Shown: positions 17,007 through 25,352 of the stretch, in pieces
How positions within the stretch are numbered: the first letter of the stretch is position 1
How the letters are laid out: the number at the start of each line of letters is the position of its first letter
NCBI RefSeq assembly: GCF_009811655.1
Contig: NZ_BGJX01000013.1
Span: 1-64,000, forward strand
Length of the DNA: 64,000 nucleotides
Source: Methylosinus sp. Ce-a6
Lineage (GTDB): Bacteria; Pseudomonadota; Alphaproteobacteria; Rhizobiales; Beijerinckiaceae
Reading direction: 5' to 3'
Made by a program: the position numbers and the translations under genes
Notes under the pieces: generated by a model
Told to the model about the DNA's origin: nothing
Databases searched by the model: none
The model's input: the letters and a program-made list of their open reading frames with translations, nothing else

Positions 17007-18089
17007 ATGGAAGATGGAATGCCAACACGAAAATCCCTCTTCGGGGAAGCGTTCAGGCTGGGAATAACACACCTGTTCCTGGCGGCGCTATTCTATGGCG
17101 TAGCTGCATATTTTTCCGGAGCGGAATTGAAGGAAGATAGCTCGAAGAGCTTTGTCGGTCATTCCGGCATGGTAAATCTCGTGTCAGGACCCCTGTCATT
17201 TTCGATAATGTCGATCGCAGTCTGGTATCTGCGCGGAGATAGAATGATCTATAATGTAATCATGTGCTTCCTTATATCCGCGTTCGTTTCCGTTGCAGAT
17301 TTTTTTCTCACAATGGAATTTTACAAGACTTTCTATGTAGCGGATAATCTGAACTTTTCCGTCGGCGACAACATAAAAGAACTGTTTATGTGCTGGGCAG
17401 TGTACTTTGGCTGGTCCATCGTGTTTCTGACGCTTCTCTACAGCTTCGATGTCAGGGACCGCGAACGCCGATTGGCTGCGGTTCGGGAAGAGGCCCTTTC
17501 CGCGCAAATGAGGGCGCTGCGCTATCAGGTAAATCCGCATTTCCTTTTCAATACGCTCAATTCGATCGCGGGACTGATTGAAGAAGGCTCCGCGACACGC
17601 GCCGAGCGCATGGTGCTGTCGCTGTCGACGTTCCTGCGCACAACGCTGACGCTGGACCCGTTCCACGATGTCCGGCTGTCCGAGGAACTGACGTTGCAGG
17701 AGGAATATCTGGAGATTGAGCATGAGCGTTTCTCGGACCGGATGACCTTCCATATCGACATCCCGGATGATGTGCGTCACGCGCTGGTGCCCAGTCTGAT
17801 CCTCCAGCCCCTGATTGAAAATGCAATCAAGCATGGCGTTGGCGCGATGGCCGGCAAGGTCAGTATTTCGCTTTCCGCTCGTCGTGAGACCGACCGGCTG
17901 CGCGTGATCGTCGAGAACGACATGCCGATGGAAACGGTCGGGCCAAAGCCCGCTGGCATGGGGGTCGGGCTGAAGAATGTCGCCGACCGCCTTCGAGCGC
18001 GGTTTCAGGATGACGGGCGATTTTCGGCCGGTCCTGCCGCACCGGGTGTCTATCGGGCGGCATTGGATATGCCGTGGAGGACGGAATGA
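17007..18089 (+). CDS. LytS/YehU-type membrane sensor histidine kinase (first copy)
   Basis: 360 residues. Four predicted transmembrane helices occupy ~15-160. A His_kinase domain follows with the phospho-acceptor region RYQVNPHFLFNTLNSIAGLI and an HATPase module (LILQPLIENAIKHGVGAMAG; GMGVGLKNVADRL). The C-terminal ~210 residues are very similar to the kinase at 25353-26462, whereas the membrane halves differ, so the two probably sense different signals through related outputs. The stop overlaps the ATG of a response-regulator gene, which is broken. This kinase is therefore intact without a local partner and could cross-signal to the regulator at 26459-27235. Confidence 0.9.
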   Translation: MEDGMPTRKSLFGEAFRLGITHLFLAALFYGVAAYFSGAELKEDSSKSFVGHSGMVNLVSGPLSFSIMSIAVWYLRGDRMIYNVIMCFLISAFVSVADFFLTMEFYKTFYVADNLNFSVGDNIKELFMCWAVYFGWSIVFLTLLYSFDVRDRERRLAAVREEALSAQMRALRYQVNPHFLFNTLNSIAGLIEEGSATRAERMVLSLSTFLRTTLTLDPFHDVRLSEELTLQEEYLEIEHERFSDRMTFHIDIPDDVRHALVPSLILQPLIENAIKHGVGAMAGKVSISLSARRETDRLRVIVENDMPMETVGPKPAGMGVGLKNVADRLRARFQDDGRFSAGPAAPGVYRAALDMPWRTE

Positions 18090-18349
18090 CCGAACTGACG
18101 GTTCTTGTAGTCGATGATGAGCCGCTGGCCCGGCGCCGGCTGACACGGCTTGTTGAACAAGCTCGACTTGGGTAAGTCATGTCGATGAGGCTGGCGGATA
18201 TCATGAAGGCCCGCGCGCTCGTAGATGAGCGCGCGCCGGACATCCTCTTGCTCGACACCCAGATGCCGGGCGGCACCGGGTTCGAATTGCTCGATGGTCT
18301 TACGGATGCTTTGCCGGCGGTCGTGTTTGTCACGGCGTTCGACCACTAA
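18086..18349 (+). pseudogene. LytTR response regulator, receiver part only
   Basis: The frame starts MTELTVLVVDDEPLARRRLT and shows APDILLLDTQMPGGTGFELL with the phospho-Asp. An in-frame TAA stop interrupts it at 18173, and it ends at a second TAA right after VVFVTAFDH. The intact paralog (26459-27235) continues here with HALRAFEAN and a LytTR domain. The DNA-binding half is gone, and the sequence after 18349 is unrelated. Confidence 0.88.
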
Positions 18350-18559
18350 GGTGCCCAAAAATGGCGTCACCGTCTCTGATCGAGTCGAAGAAACCAGCAA
18401 GGCCGCAGGCACCGATCATGTGCCGAGGTGAGAGCCCGTTTCCCGGTCTTCGGCGGCGTTGCAAAACCGTCACCCGCGCTTTGCGCCGCAGTTCCAGCCG
18501 CATCCGCTGAGCATTTGCCTTCAACTATGCCGTGGCTCGCTCGATCGCCATCGCGGCGC

Positions 18560-19162
18560 TTACTTGACATAACGAATATCCGCGACGAGTTCCCAGCAAT
18601 CTTTGGTCGGGTCAAGAAGCAATCGGCCATCGACTCGCCTTCCCCGACGGTAAGCTTTGCCGTCGAGGTCGTACGCCGTCCCCAAAATCTCCTCGCCCAC
18701 ATACGGTCCTCGGTAATGCACACGCGTCCACTCGACGGAAATCTGATTGCTCTGGTTCTGGTCGAACTCCATCATCACATATTCTTCTTTGTCGCCGGGC
18801 TTCGCCGGGACGGTCGTTTTCCAATAGAAATCGAACATCTGGATCGGAAATTTGTCGTAGCTCTCTTTCGGAATCGCGCTCTTCCTCGTCTCGTTCTTTT
18901 TGCCGCGTTCCTCATAATCGATCTGAGGCGCGGCGTATTTTTTTCGCACGGCTGCCGACCGGATCATCGTGGTGAACAACTCTTTATAACTCCGAGACTG
19001 GCACGCGAGCGCAGCCTGTTCGAGTTCATGCTGTTCGAGTTCAGCAATTGGATTTTCGGCGCCGCCCCATGCCGGCACGGCTGACAGAATTTGAGGCAGC
19101 GTCAGAGCGACCAAAAGTCGGCTGATGAACGAAGTCGAAGAGAAGGTGCACATTGTTCGCAC
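18560..19162 (-). CDS. exported protein of unknown function
   Basis: 200 residues. The N-terminus (FISRLLVALTLPQILSAVPA) looks like a signal peptide. The mature part is hydrophilic (YEERGKKNETRKSAIPKESY) and ends with KDCWELVADIRYVK. No known domain recognised. It is the first of a run of exported unknowns reaching to 32.7 kb. ATG 19162 is used; ATG 19153 is equally possible. Confidence 0.65.
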   Translation of the reverse strand: MRTMCTFSSTSFISRLLVALTLPQILSAVPAWGGAENPIAELEQHELEQAALACQSRSYKELFTTMIRSAAVRKKYAAPQIDYEERGKKNETRKSAIPKESYDKFPIQMFDFYWKTTVPAKPGDKEEYVMMEFDQNQSNQISVEWTRVHYRGPYVGEEILGTAYDLDGKAYRRGRRVDGRLLLDPTKDCWELVADIRYVK

Positions 19163-19307
19163 TCATGTCAGATCCTGCTTGCCAGTCGAAACTATCGTCG
19201 GTGCGGGTCGAAGTTGAGCATAAAAGCGAACCGGTACTTCATGTATGTTGACCGCGTGCGGCGTCGGGAATAGCCACGGATCGAATGGCTCGACGCGAGG
19301 ACTGGCG

Positions 19308-20099
19308 ATGTCTCGAAGACGATGGCGGCAAATCGCCACGGTCGGCTTTCTAGCCTGTTCATATTGCCTTTGGCCGTCTGCGCTCGGCTTTGCAGGACCA
19401 GGCGGCTGCGATAAAGCAGCTCGCGACTATCTCACCGAATATTGTACGGAAATCGCGCCGGAGGATCAGGTCAGCAACAAGGGGGAAGCCTTGTCCGACG
19501 CGGTCGCCATTCTCCAGCAGGACCGCTTCAACGTCCATGTAAGAGGTCTGCGCCGGAACGGCGACAGCGTCGACGCTTATTTTGCGGGGACGACGCACTG
19601 CGTCGAGATCGCCGGCGCCGTATTGACGATCGACAAGGAAACGAGCGCGGCCATCGTTGACGGCAATCCGTCGCTGCTGCTGGACGTCTACCGCCACAAG
19701 AGCAACGGACGGTTGGAATTCTCTGTCGGAGTCTCGGACGAGGCCCCGCCCGAGGGAATTGATGCTGCGGAAACGCTGCGCCCGTTGCACGAGATTCCCC
19801 TACAATATCATGGAAAATGGGCCTATTCGGCCCATAATTGCACCGGGGGAGAAACGACCGCCGTGCTCGCAATCGATTCCAAAGGTCTGCATCAGTCGGA
19901 AGGGGAAATGATCGCTCTCGGGGTTCTCCCTATGGGGAGCTCGCGCCGCACGATTATTATCAACACTCGAAATTCGGCCGGCGGAGGAAAATGGGATTCT
20001 ACGGAAGAGTTCACCCTTTCGTCCGATAGCGCCGTTCTCGAATGGCGGACGGTGCGGCCCTATCCGTCGGCGGTCTCGCGATTGGTCCGCTGTCGATAA
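19308..20099 (+). CDS. exported protein of unknown function
   Basis: 263 residues from ATG 19308 (MSRRRWRQIATVGFLACSYC). An Arg-rich n-region and hydrophobic core form a signal peptide cleaved near ALGFAG. A possible start further upstream (19245) adds a leader without coding character. The mature protein has paired cysteines and ends YPSAVSRLVRCR. The block around LHEIPLQYHGKWAYSAHNCT may be a small beta domain. No family recognised. It lies 52 bp before the next, co-oriented gene. Confidence 0.65.
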   Translation: MSRRRWRQIATVGFLACSYCLWPSALGFAGPGGCDKAARDYLTEYCTEIAPEDQVSNKGEALSDAVAILQQDRFNVHVRGLRRNGDSVDAYFAGTTHCVEIAGAVLTIDKETSAAIVDGNPSLLLDVYRHKSNGRLEFSVGVSDEAPPEGIDAAETLRPLHEIPLQYHGKWAYSAHNCTGGETTAVLAIDSKGLHQSEGEMIALGVLPMGSSRRTIIINTRNSAGGGKWDSTEEFTLSSDSAVLEWRTVRPYPSAVSRLVRCR

Positions 20100-20151
20100 A
20101 GCAGCGTATGAAGCAGCGCCACAAGTGGAAAAGTCTCTTGGGAGACACGGG

Positions 20152-20670
20152 ATGATATCGATACGAAAACTTTTTCTATGCCGCTTTGTCGTCGGCGTCT
20201 TCAGCCTTGCGGCCGGGGGCGCAATGGCGGCCGGGCGCGATACCGTTCGCATGCCGCATTTCACGGCGCGACTGGTCGATGTCCATGAGGTCCCCGGCAA
20301 GGGAGTCGAATGGCTCGAGATCGAGTTCGCTTCCGGCGCGATCTCACAGGTGGAGACGGCGCTGATCCGCATCGATCCATGGACCTGCGAGCGATCCGCG
20401 TATCTGTCCGACGCCAGGGCCCGCAGGTTCGTGGCGAAGCGCTGTGTCCCGGGAGGCGGCGCCACGAGCGCTTCGAAGGGTTGGGACGTCAAGCTCGACG
20501 CCGACGGACGGCAGACCTACCGAATTCCCATCGCTCTTTCGCCCGAGGCGGCGCCCGAGCCGCCATTCGATATCGAGGTCCCCATAAGTTACGCCTTGAG
20601 CGGCGAGGAAGATGCGCCTCCGAAGGAAACGGCCGCGGTGCTGGCGTTTCGCTGGGCGGGCCGGCAATGA
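20152..20670 (+). CDS. exported protein of unknown function
   Basis: 172 residues. ATG 20152 begins a signal peptide (MISIRKLFLCRFVVGVFSLA, cleavage near GAMAAG). The mature part is beta-rich and alternates hydrophobic and polar residues (HFTARLVDVHEVPGKGVEWL), resembling an immunoglobulin-like or copper-chaperone-like fold, but I see no diagnostic motif. It probably shares a transcript with 19308-20099. Confidence 0.65.
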   Translation: MISIRKLFLCRFVVGVFSLAAGGAMAAGRDTVRMPHFTARLVDVHEVPGKGVEWLEIEFASGAISQVETALIRIDPWTCERSAYLSDARARRFVAKRCVPGGGATSASKGWDVKLDADGRQTYRIPIALSPEAAPEPPFDIEVPISYALSGEEDAPPKETAAVLAFRWAGRQ

Positions 20671-20834
20671 GAAACGCCGGCGCGGGCGCTTGCACGCTGC
20701 GGCCGGCCTCTATCCGATTCAGCCAGCCGTTTCCCTCAGCCGGCGCGTATGGGCGCAGTGGCGGATATTGTCCCGCTCCGAGAAGCGAGGCGCGACCCTC
20801 CGAAATTCTCCCGTCGTATTGGGCATGAGACGGT

Positions 20835-21386
20835 TCATTTGCAAAGTTTCAATGTGACGCGCTCACGGCCGGCTTCCTCGATCACGAGCGTTTTCTTCTC
20901 GTCCGAGAGGCTGAGCTGATAGAAATGGCTTTCGCTTTGCCGAAGCGGGCGCAGTTCGACGAGCATTTCGGCGGCGTTCCGCTCCCTCTCGGACGAAATG
21001 ACGATTTTGCGCTTCTCGGCCAGAGCGGCTTCTACGTCTCGCGGCGTCGACGTCTTTGGCGCTCGGACATAAGCGCTGGCGACGACGAGCGGGCCGGATT
21101 TGGTGGAGATGCGATCGGCGGCGATCCAGACGAATCCGTTGGGGCTCCGGTCCGGGAGCGAGGTTGAGCGCTGCGCCTCGCCACAGATTTCCGGACGCAT
21201 GGCCCAGGCGCCGAGGAAGCCCGGCAAGATACCGGCCGCATCCAGAGGCGCATAGGCTTTGCGCGCGCCCCAGGCGCCGGCGACCACTATGCCGCTTTCG
21301 TCCACAGTCACGCTGGACGACGCGGCGTAAGCGGGTGAGGCCGTCATGAGGACGACGACGAGAACTTGCTTCGGCCTATCCGACAT
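20835..21386 (-). CDS. exported protein of unknown function
   Basis: 183 residues. A short signal peptide (QVLVVVLMTASPAYA) is followed by SSSVTVDESGIVVAGAWGAR. A segment VELRPLRQSESHFYQLSLSD precedes the end, VTLKLCK. No known domain. It is 19 bp downstream of the 21406-22011 gene on the same strand, so it is probably the last gene of the operon containing the paralogous family. Confidence 0.65.
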   Translation of the reverse strand: MSDRPKQVLVVVLMTASPAYAASSSVTVDESGIVVAGAWGARKAYAPLDAAGILPGFLGAWAMRPEICGEAQRSTSLPDRSPNGFVWIAADRISTKSGPLVVASAYVRAPKTSTPRDVEAALAEKRKIVISSERERNAAEMLVELRPLRQSESHFYQLSLSDEKKTLVIEEAGRERVTLKLCK

Positions 21387-21405
21387 CGAGATACTCCTTC
21401 CGCGC

Positions 21406-22011
21406 TCACGGCGCGGCGCAGGGAAGCTTGGGCATCAGGCGGAGACCACTGGCCCCGAGCGCGCGCGTATCGAAGACGACCCTCGGCGTCTCGACGCGGA
21501 TCTGCGACGCGTCCGTGAAGCTCTCGACCTGCTCGCGCGTCAGACGCCCGGTTTCCAATGTGCCCCAGGCCGTCGCTCGAATGGGAACACGCTCAAACTC
21601 CTTGTCCATTTCGTCAAAAAGGATGGCCGCGCCCGGAGCGCCGAAGTAATACGCCTTGTTCTTCATATTGGCGGTTTCCTCCTCGCCCGAAGCGTCGGAG
21701 CCTAGCGGCACGAGTTCGACGAGGAATCGCCAAACGCTCTTTCCGGGGTCGATGCGGTCGCAGCCGAGCGCGAAATTGGGCGTCAGGTCAGGCGGGCCGG
21801 ATTTATGTTTCGCATTGGGAAAATAGAAACGTACGCCGCCACCCCAGGCGCGATCGTCTATAATCCATTCCGAACGAGTGCTCGAGTCGATGACTTCGAG
21901 CTTCTCCCGAGGAGCGGCTTCGGCGGGCTGCGACACGAGAGTCCACGGACCTGCGATTGTGACGACGAGCGCTTGGGCGATGCGGCGCGCGGCGCGCTCT
22001 GCTTCTGACAT
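21406..22011 (-). CDS. exported paralogous-family protein, member 1
   Basis: 201 residues with a signal peptide ending at SQPAEAAP. Shared with the next two genes are WGGGVRF near residue 55, a phenylalanine-glycine-cysteine block (NFALGCDRIDPGKSVWRFLV), a NKAYYFGAPGAAILFDEMDK block, a threonine-glutamine/arginine segment before an E-T-P-R motif (VETPRVVFDTRALGASG), and the end LPKLPCA-like. It is the most diverged of the three. Function unknown; the conserved cysteines near both ends could form a disulfide outside the cytoplasm. Confidence 0.75.
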   Translation of the reverse strand: MSEAERAARRIAQALVVTIAGPWTLVSQPAEAAPREKLEVIDSSTRSEWIIDDRAWGGGVRFYFPNAKHKSGPPDLTPNFALGCDRIDPGKSVWRFLVELVPLGSDASGEEETANMKNKAYYFGAPGAAILFDEMDKEFERVPIRATAWGTLETGRLTREQVESFTDASQIRVETPRVVFDTRALGASGLRLMPKLPCAAP

Positions 22012-22063
22012 TTCGTGACCCTGACCTTTGAGAGAAGGAGCGGATGCCGATCGACACGCGAGC

Positions 22064-22687
22064 TCACCGCGTCGCGCAGGGAAGCTTCGAATTGCCGTCG
22101 ATCGTCGTCTTCAGCGCCGAGGTTGCGGATTCGAAAAAAATCCGCGGCGTCTCGGCGCGGATTGCCGATGCGTTGAGGATGGCTCGGACATCGTCTTGCG
22201 TCAGAGCGACGGTTTCGAGCGCGCCGTTCCTCGGCGTAAGCGGAGTGCGCCTTATCTCCATGTCCACCTCGTCCAGGAGAACGAGCATCCCCGGCACGCC
22301 GAAGTAATATTTCATGCCTTTCTCGTGGGCGATCTCGTCCCTGCTCGTGATGCCCGATCCGGGCGGTGTGGCTCCCACGCGGAAGCGCCAGTAGCTCTTT
22401 GTCGGATCCTGGTCGGCGCAACCGAAAGCAAATTCTGGCGCTCCTCCGGCGAGAAAATTCAGGGAAGGCGCGCCCGCTTCCTGGCTTTGTTTCAGATCGA
22501 ACACAAAGCGAGCGCCGCCGCCCCAGTCAAAGGCCTCGATCCAATTCGCCCGAGGATTGCGATCGACGGCTCTGAGCGGCGCCGGAGAGGCGGCCATCGC
22601 GGGAAGCGCCACGAGCATTTGAAGAGCGACCATGGTTGCGAGGAGGGAGTTGGTGCCGATTGGCATGGAAGGCGTCTTTCTAGGCAT
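22064..22687 (-). CDS. exported paralogous-family protein, member 2
   Basis: 207 residues from ATG 22687, chosen because it gives a signal peptide (LLATMVALQMLVALPAMAAS). Longer frames reach back into the next duplication unit. It is closely related to member 3: DWGGGARFVFDLKQS, EFAFGCADQDPTKSYWRFRV, GMKYYFGVPGMLVLLDEVDM and ETPRIFFESATSALKTTIDG occur in the same order. It ends SKLPCATR. No family recognised. Confidence 0.75.
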   Translation of the reverse strand: MPRKTPSMPIGTNSLLATMVALQMLVALPAMAASPAPLRAVDRNPRANWIEAFDWGGGARFVFDLKQSQEAGAPSLNFLAGGAPEFAFGCADQDPTKSYWRFRVGATPPGSGITSRDEIAHEKGMKYYFGVPGMLVLLDEVDMEIRRTPLTPRNGALETVALTQDDVRAILNASAIRAETPRIFFESATSALKTTIDGNSKLPCATR

Positions 22688-22931
22688 TTTGTGACCTCGA
22701 TGAATGAGAGAGCGGATAGTGTTCGCCCGATGAGCAAAAGAGAACGGCGGCGTGGCGGGTGGACTCATCGCCGTGTCGGCCGCCGAGGGGCGGCCTCTAC
22801 CGAGAGCGATGCGAGACTCCGAGCCCTGTGATCGTGACGACACACGCTCTGGCGACGCCGTGCGCTTTGCTTCTGATATTTTACGCCCCTGACTTTCCAG
22901 AGAGAGGAGGGATGCCGATCGACACACGAGC

Positions 22932-23600
22932 TCACCGCGCGGCGCAGGGAAGCTTCGGATTTCCGTCGATCATCGCTTTCAGCGCCGAGGTTCCAGATTC
23001 GAAAAAAATCCGCGGCGTCTTGGCGCGGATCACGGACGCGTTCAGGATGGCTTCGACATCGTCTTGCGTCAGAGCGGCAGTTTCGAGCGCGTCGTCGCTC
23101 GGCGCAAGCGCAATGCGCCTTATCTCCTTGTCCGCCTCGCCCAGGAGAACGAGCATTCCCGGCGCGCCGAAGTAATATTTTATGCCCTTCTCATACGCGA
23201 TCTCGTCCTTGCTCGTGATGCCAGATCCAGGCGGCGTGATTCCGACGCGAAAGCGCCAGTAGCTCTTCGCCGGATCCCGGTCGACGCAACCAAACGTAAA
23301 TTCAGGGTCGCCTCCCGCGAGAAACTTCAGGGACGGCGCCCGGACTTTTGTTTCGAATTCGGTTCCGGCGAGAAAATCTCGGTGCGCCGCGTCCGCTGCT
23401 AGGCTCTGTTTCAGATTCAACACAAAGCGAGCGCCGCCGCCCCAGCTACGGTCCTCGATCCAATAATTCGACGGAGAGTCGCGATCGACGGCTCTGAACG
23501 GACCTGGCGACGCGGCCAATGCGGGAAGCGATGCAAGCGCGAGGACGGTCACTAGGCGAGAACCGGCGCCGGCTGGCAGGGAAGGCGTCTTTCTGGACAT
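22932..23600 (-). CDS. exported paralogous-family protein, member 3
   Basis: 222 residues with a signal peptide (LVTVLALASLPALAAS). Compared with member 2 it carries about 15 additional residues between LKQSLAADA and APSLKFLAGG (HRDFLAGTEFETKV). There the phrase FLAG occurs twice, so this looks like an internal duplication. Other blocks are nearly the same as in member 2 (IKYYFGAPGMLVLLGEADKE, NPKLPCAAR). The gene and its flanks belong to a tandem repeat unit. Confidence 0.75.
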   Translation of the reverse strand: MSRKTPSLPAGAGSRLVTVLALASLPALAASPGPFRAVDRDSPSNYWIEDRSWGGGARFVLNLKQSLAADAAHRDFLAGTEFETKVRAPSLKFLAGGDPEFTFGCVDRDPAKSYWRFRVGITPPGSGITSKDEIAYEKGIKYYFGAPGMLVLLGEADKEIRRIALAPSDDALETAALTQDDVEAILNASVIRAKTPRIFFESGTSALKAMIDGNPKLPCAAR

Positions 23601-23697
23601 TTCGCGACCTCAAAGATTGAGTGAGCGGATAGCGTTCGCCCGATGAGCAAAGGAGAACGGCGGCGTGGCGGGGAAATTCATCGCCGTGTCAGCCGGT

Positions 23698-24060
23698 TCA
23701 GTCGAACGATGGCCGCTTACGTCGCCGCCATGAGTGAACCACGAGGACCAGCAGCCACAAGACGAACAATCCGGCGCCGATGGGCAGGGTGAAGATCATC
23801 AGCCAGCCGCCGACCGCCATATTGTAGAGGGTCTGTCCCACGTCCGAACCGAGGATGAGGCAGGGGTGCGGATTGCCTTCATCAAGCGCGCAGCTGTTGG
23901 CGCTCGCGACGAGGCTCGCGGCGAAGAGAGAGAGCAGTGGCAAGAAGGCGAAGAAAGTGATCGCGACGAGCGCCAGTCCATAGCGCCAAGCCAGCCTATG
24001 CCGGCTCCAGCCGGGGAAGTCGATCATCGCGGTCCCCATTTTTGCATGCGCTTCAGTCAT
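23698..24060 (-). CDS. small integral membrane protein
   Basis: 120 residues from ATG 24060. Two transmembrane helices (ALVAITFFAFLPLLSLFAAS and WLMIFTLPIGAGLFVLWLLV) flank a loop with two cysteines (NSCALDEGNPHPCLILG) and end in a basic tail (WRRRKRPSFD). It overlaps the end of the next gene by eight bases, so both are on one transcript. Function unknown; the double-helix layout with an external disulfide loop resembles small entry-exclusion or immunity proteins, but that is only a shape argument. Confidence 0.65.
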   Translation of the reverse strand: MTEAHAKMGTAMIDFPGWSRHRLAWRYGLALVAITFFAFLPLLSLFAASLVASANSCALDEGNPHPCLILGSDVGQTLYNMAVGGWLMIFTLPIGAGLFVLWLLVLVVHSWRRRKRPSFD

Positions 24061-24511
24061 CGATCCCGTAGATGCTCGCGTCGTAAACGAGTCCAATCTC
24101 CGCTCCATCCGGCGCCTGGACACGTAGGGCGCTCCATTCCTCGCCCGCCTCCGGCCCGTTATCGATTTGCGAGACGTTGCCGAGCTGCAGCGGCCGGTAT
24201 CGTCCGGCGGCCGCGGGCTTGCATCCTTGCTCGGCGAGCGAGCGCAAAAGCGTGGCGCGCAATGCTTCCGGCTTCTTCTCGTGCAGATGGGCCTTCTCGA
24301 CGATAGAAACGACGAAAGTCGCCGCTTCGTAGCTCGGGCAGCGATAGCCGCGATGATAGTCTCCGTGCTTCTTGCCGCTCAGGGGGATCATCCCCTGGAA
24401 ACTTCCATGACTCGGATCGTCGATCCACTCTTGGAGCGCTTTTTTTGAATCCTGCGCAGACCCCGAGCCGAAGGTGAGGAGCAGGATGAGCAAGGCGCAA
24501 CAATTTCGCAT
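24053..24511 (-). CDS. exported protein of unknown function
   Basis: 152 residues from ATG 24511 (MRNCCALLILLLTFGSGSAQ signal peptide). The mature part contains QEWIDDPSHGSFQGMIPLSG and a cysteine pair (YRCPSYEAA and EQGCKPAAAG). It overlaps the membrane protein gene by eight bases. No family recognised. Confidence 0.65.
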   Translation of the reverse strand: MRNCCALLILLLTFGSGSAQDSKKALQEWIDDPSHGSFQGMIPLSGKKHGDYHRGYRCPSYEAATFVVSIVEKAHLHEKKPEALRATLLRSLAEQGCKPAAAGRYRPLQLGNVSQIDNGPEAGEEWSALRVQAPDGAEIGLVYDASIYGIDD

Positions 24512-24675
24512 AGTTTTTGAAATCCCAAATCGTCGGATAAGGCATGGAGCCATCCGGTCCTCGCGAAATCAATTACGCCGACGCACCGGTACGATGCGCG
24601 CATTGCCCCTGAGAGAGACGCGACAAATAATGTCCTATGACGCCTCGGGGCGAGGAACACGCTCGTCCGGCGCCG

Positions 24676-25128
24676 TCAATCGGATAGGGGCAGGACATGC
24701 GCATCAGCGGCGAGGGCGCCATTCAGCAAAGCGACGACTGCCTTGCGCGAGGGGACGTTCAACTGTCTCAACAGTTGCGAGACATGATTGCGTACCGTGA
24801 AATGCGACAGTTTCAAGCGCCGGCCGATCTCCTTGTTCGACAGGCCATGCATCAAGAGCCGCAGAATGTCGCGTTGTCGCACCGTCAGCGTGGCCAGCCC
24901 GTGTGTGAGGGACAAGTCGCGCGCGCCGGCCGCTTCGCGCCGCGCATAGAGCACGCTGCCCTCCGGCAGCATGTGACGCACGCGAGCGAGAATATCGTCC
25001 GCGTCTTTGGTCCGCACTGCGAACAAAACGACGCCCGCAATCGCACTTTGCTCGATCATCGAGCGGCCTCCTGAATGCCCGCTGTCCTGAAGGTTTGGCG
25101 CGATGTCCGAAATGTCGTATGTGTCCAT
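24676..25128 (-). CDS. LuxR-type HTH regulator without a full receiver
   Basis: 150 residues from ATG 25128. The C-terminal LuxR/NarL HTH is clear: LTVRQRDILRLLMHGLSNKE, then IGRRLKLSHFTVRNHVSQLL. The N-terminal ~75 residues are too short for a receiver and lack its phospho-Asp motif, but AVRTKDADDILARVRHMLPE resembles the end of one. It may be a single-domain regulator or a truncated NarL-type response regulator. It is divergent from the LytS/LytTR pair at 25353-27235. Confidence 0.8.
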   Translation of the reverse strand: MDTYDISDIAPNLQDSGHSGGRSMIEQSAIAGVVLFAVRTKDADDILARVRHMLPEGSVLYARREAAGARDLSLTHGLATLTVRQRDILRLLMHGLSNKEIGRRLKLSHFTVRNHVSQLLRQLNVPSRKAVVALLNGALAADAHVLPLSD

Positions 25129-25352
25129 GCTGAAACTTCCGCGTGGTCCCTTTCCCAGCTCCGTAGCATCGCAGGAGCGAGGGTTCATTCGACTTCCGGC
25201 GACGAGCGCGAGCGCGGCGACGAGCGGCGGCGAGAATCTGCGAATGGCGACTGTGGGGGGACGAACGGCACGGCTTTGCGGAAGCGCTGCGGATGGCGCC
25301 ACGAGTCGGTGAACGGAAGTCGCCGTGGGTAAATCTGAAGAGGAAATGAAGG

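Larger units (their letters stand above)
22011..23690. repeat. tandem duplication, two units of ~0.85 kb
   Basis: Members 2 and 3 and their flanks are duplicated. The sequence before each start shares GCGGATAG-GTTCGCCCGATGAGCAAA and GAACGGCGGCGTGGCGGG (22700-22760 and 23615-23675). The segment after each stop shares GGATGCCGATCGACAC and GAGCTCACCGCG (22043-22075 and 22911-22943). The similarity in non-coding flanks indicates a recent duplication. Confidence 0.8.

Noticed and set aside
22064..22927. longer start for paralog member 2
   Set aside because: The added residues run through the duplicated intergenic segment and hide the signal peptide that starts at 22687.
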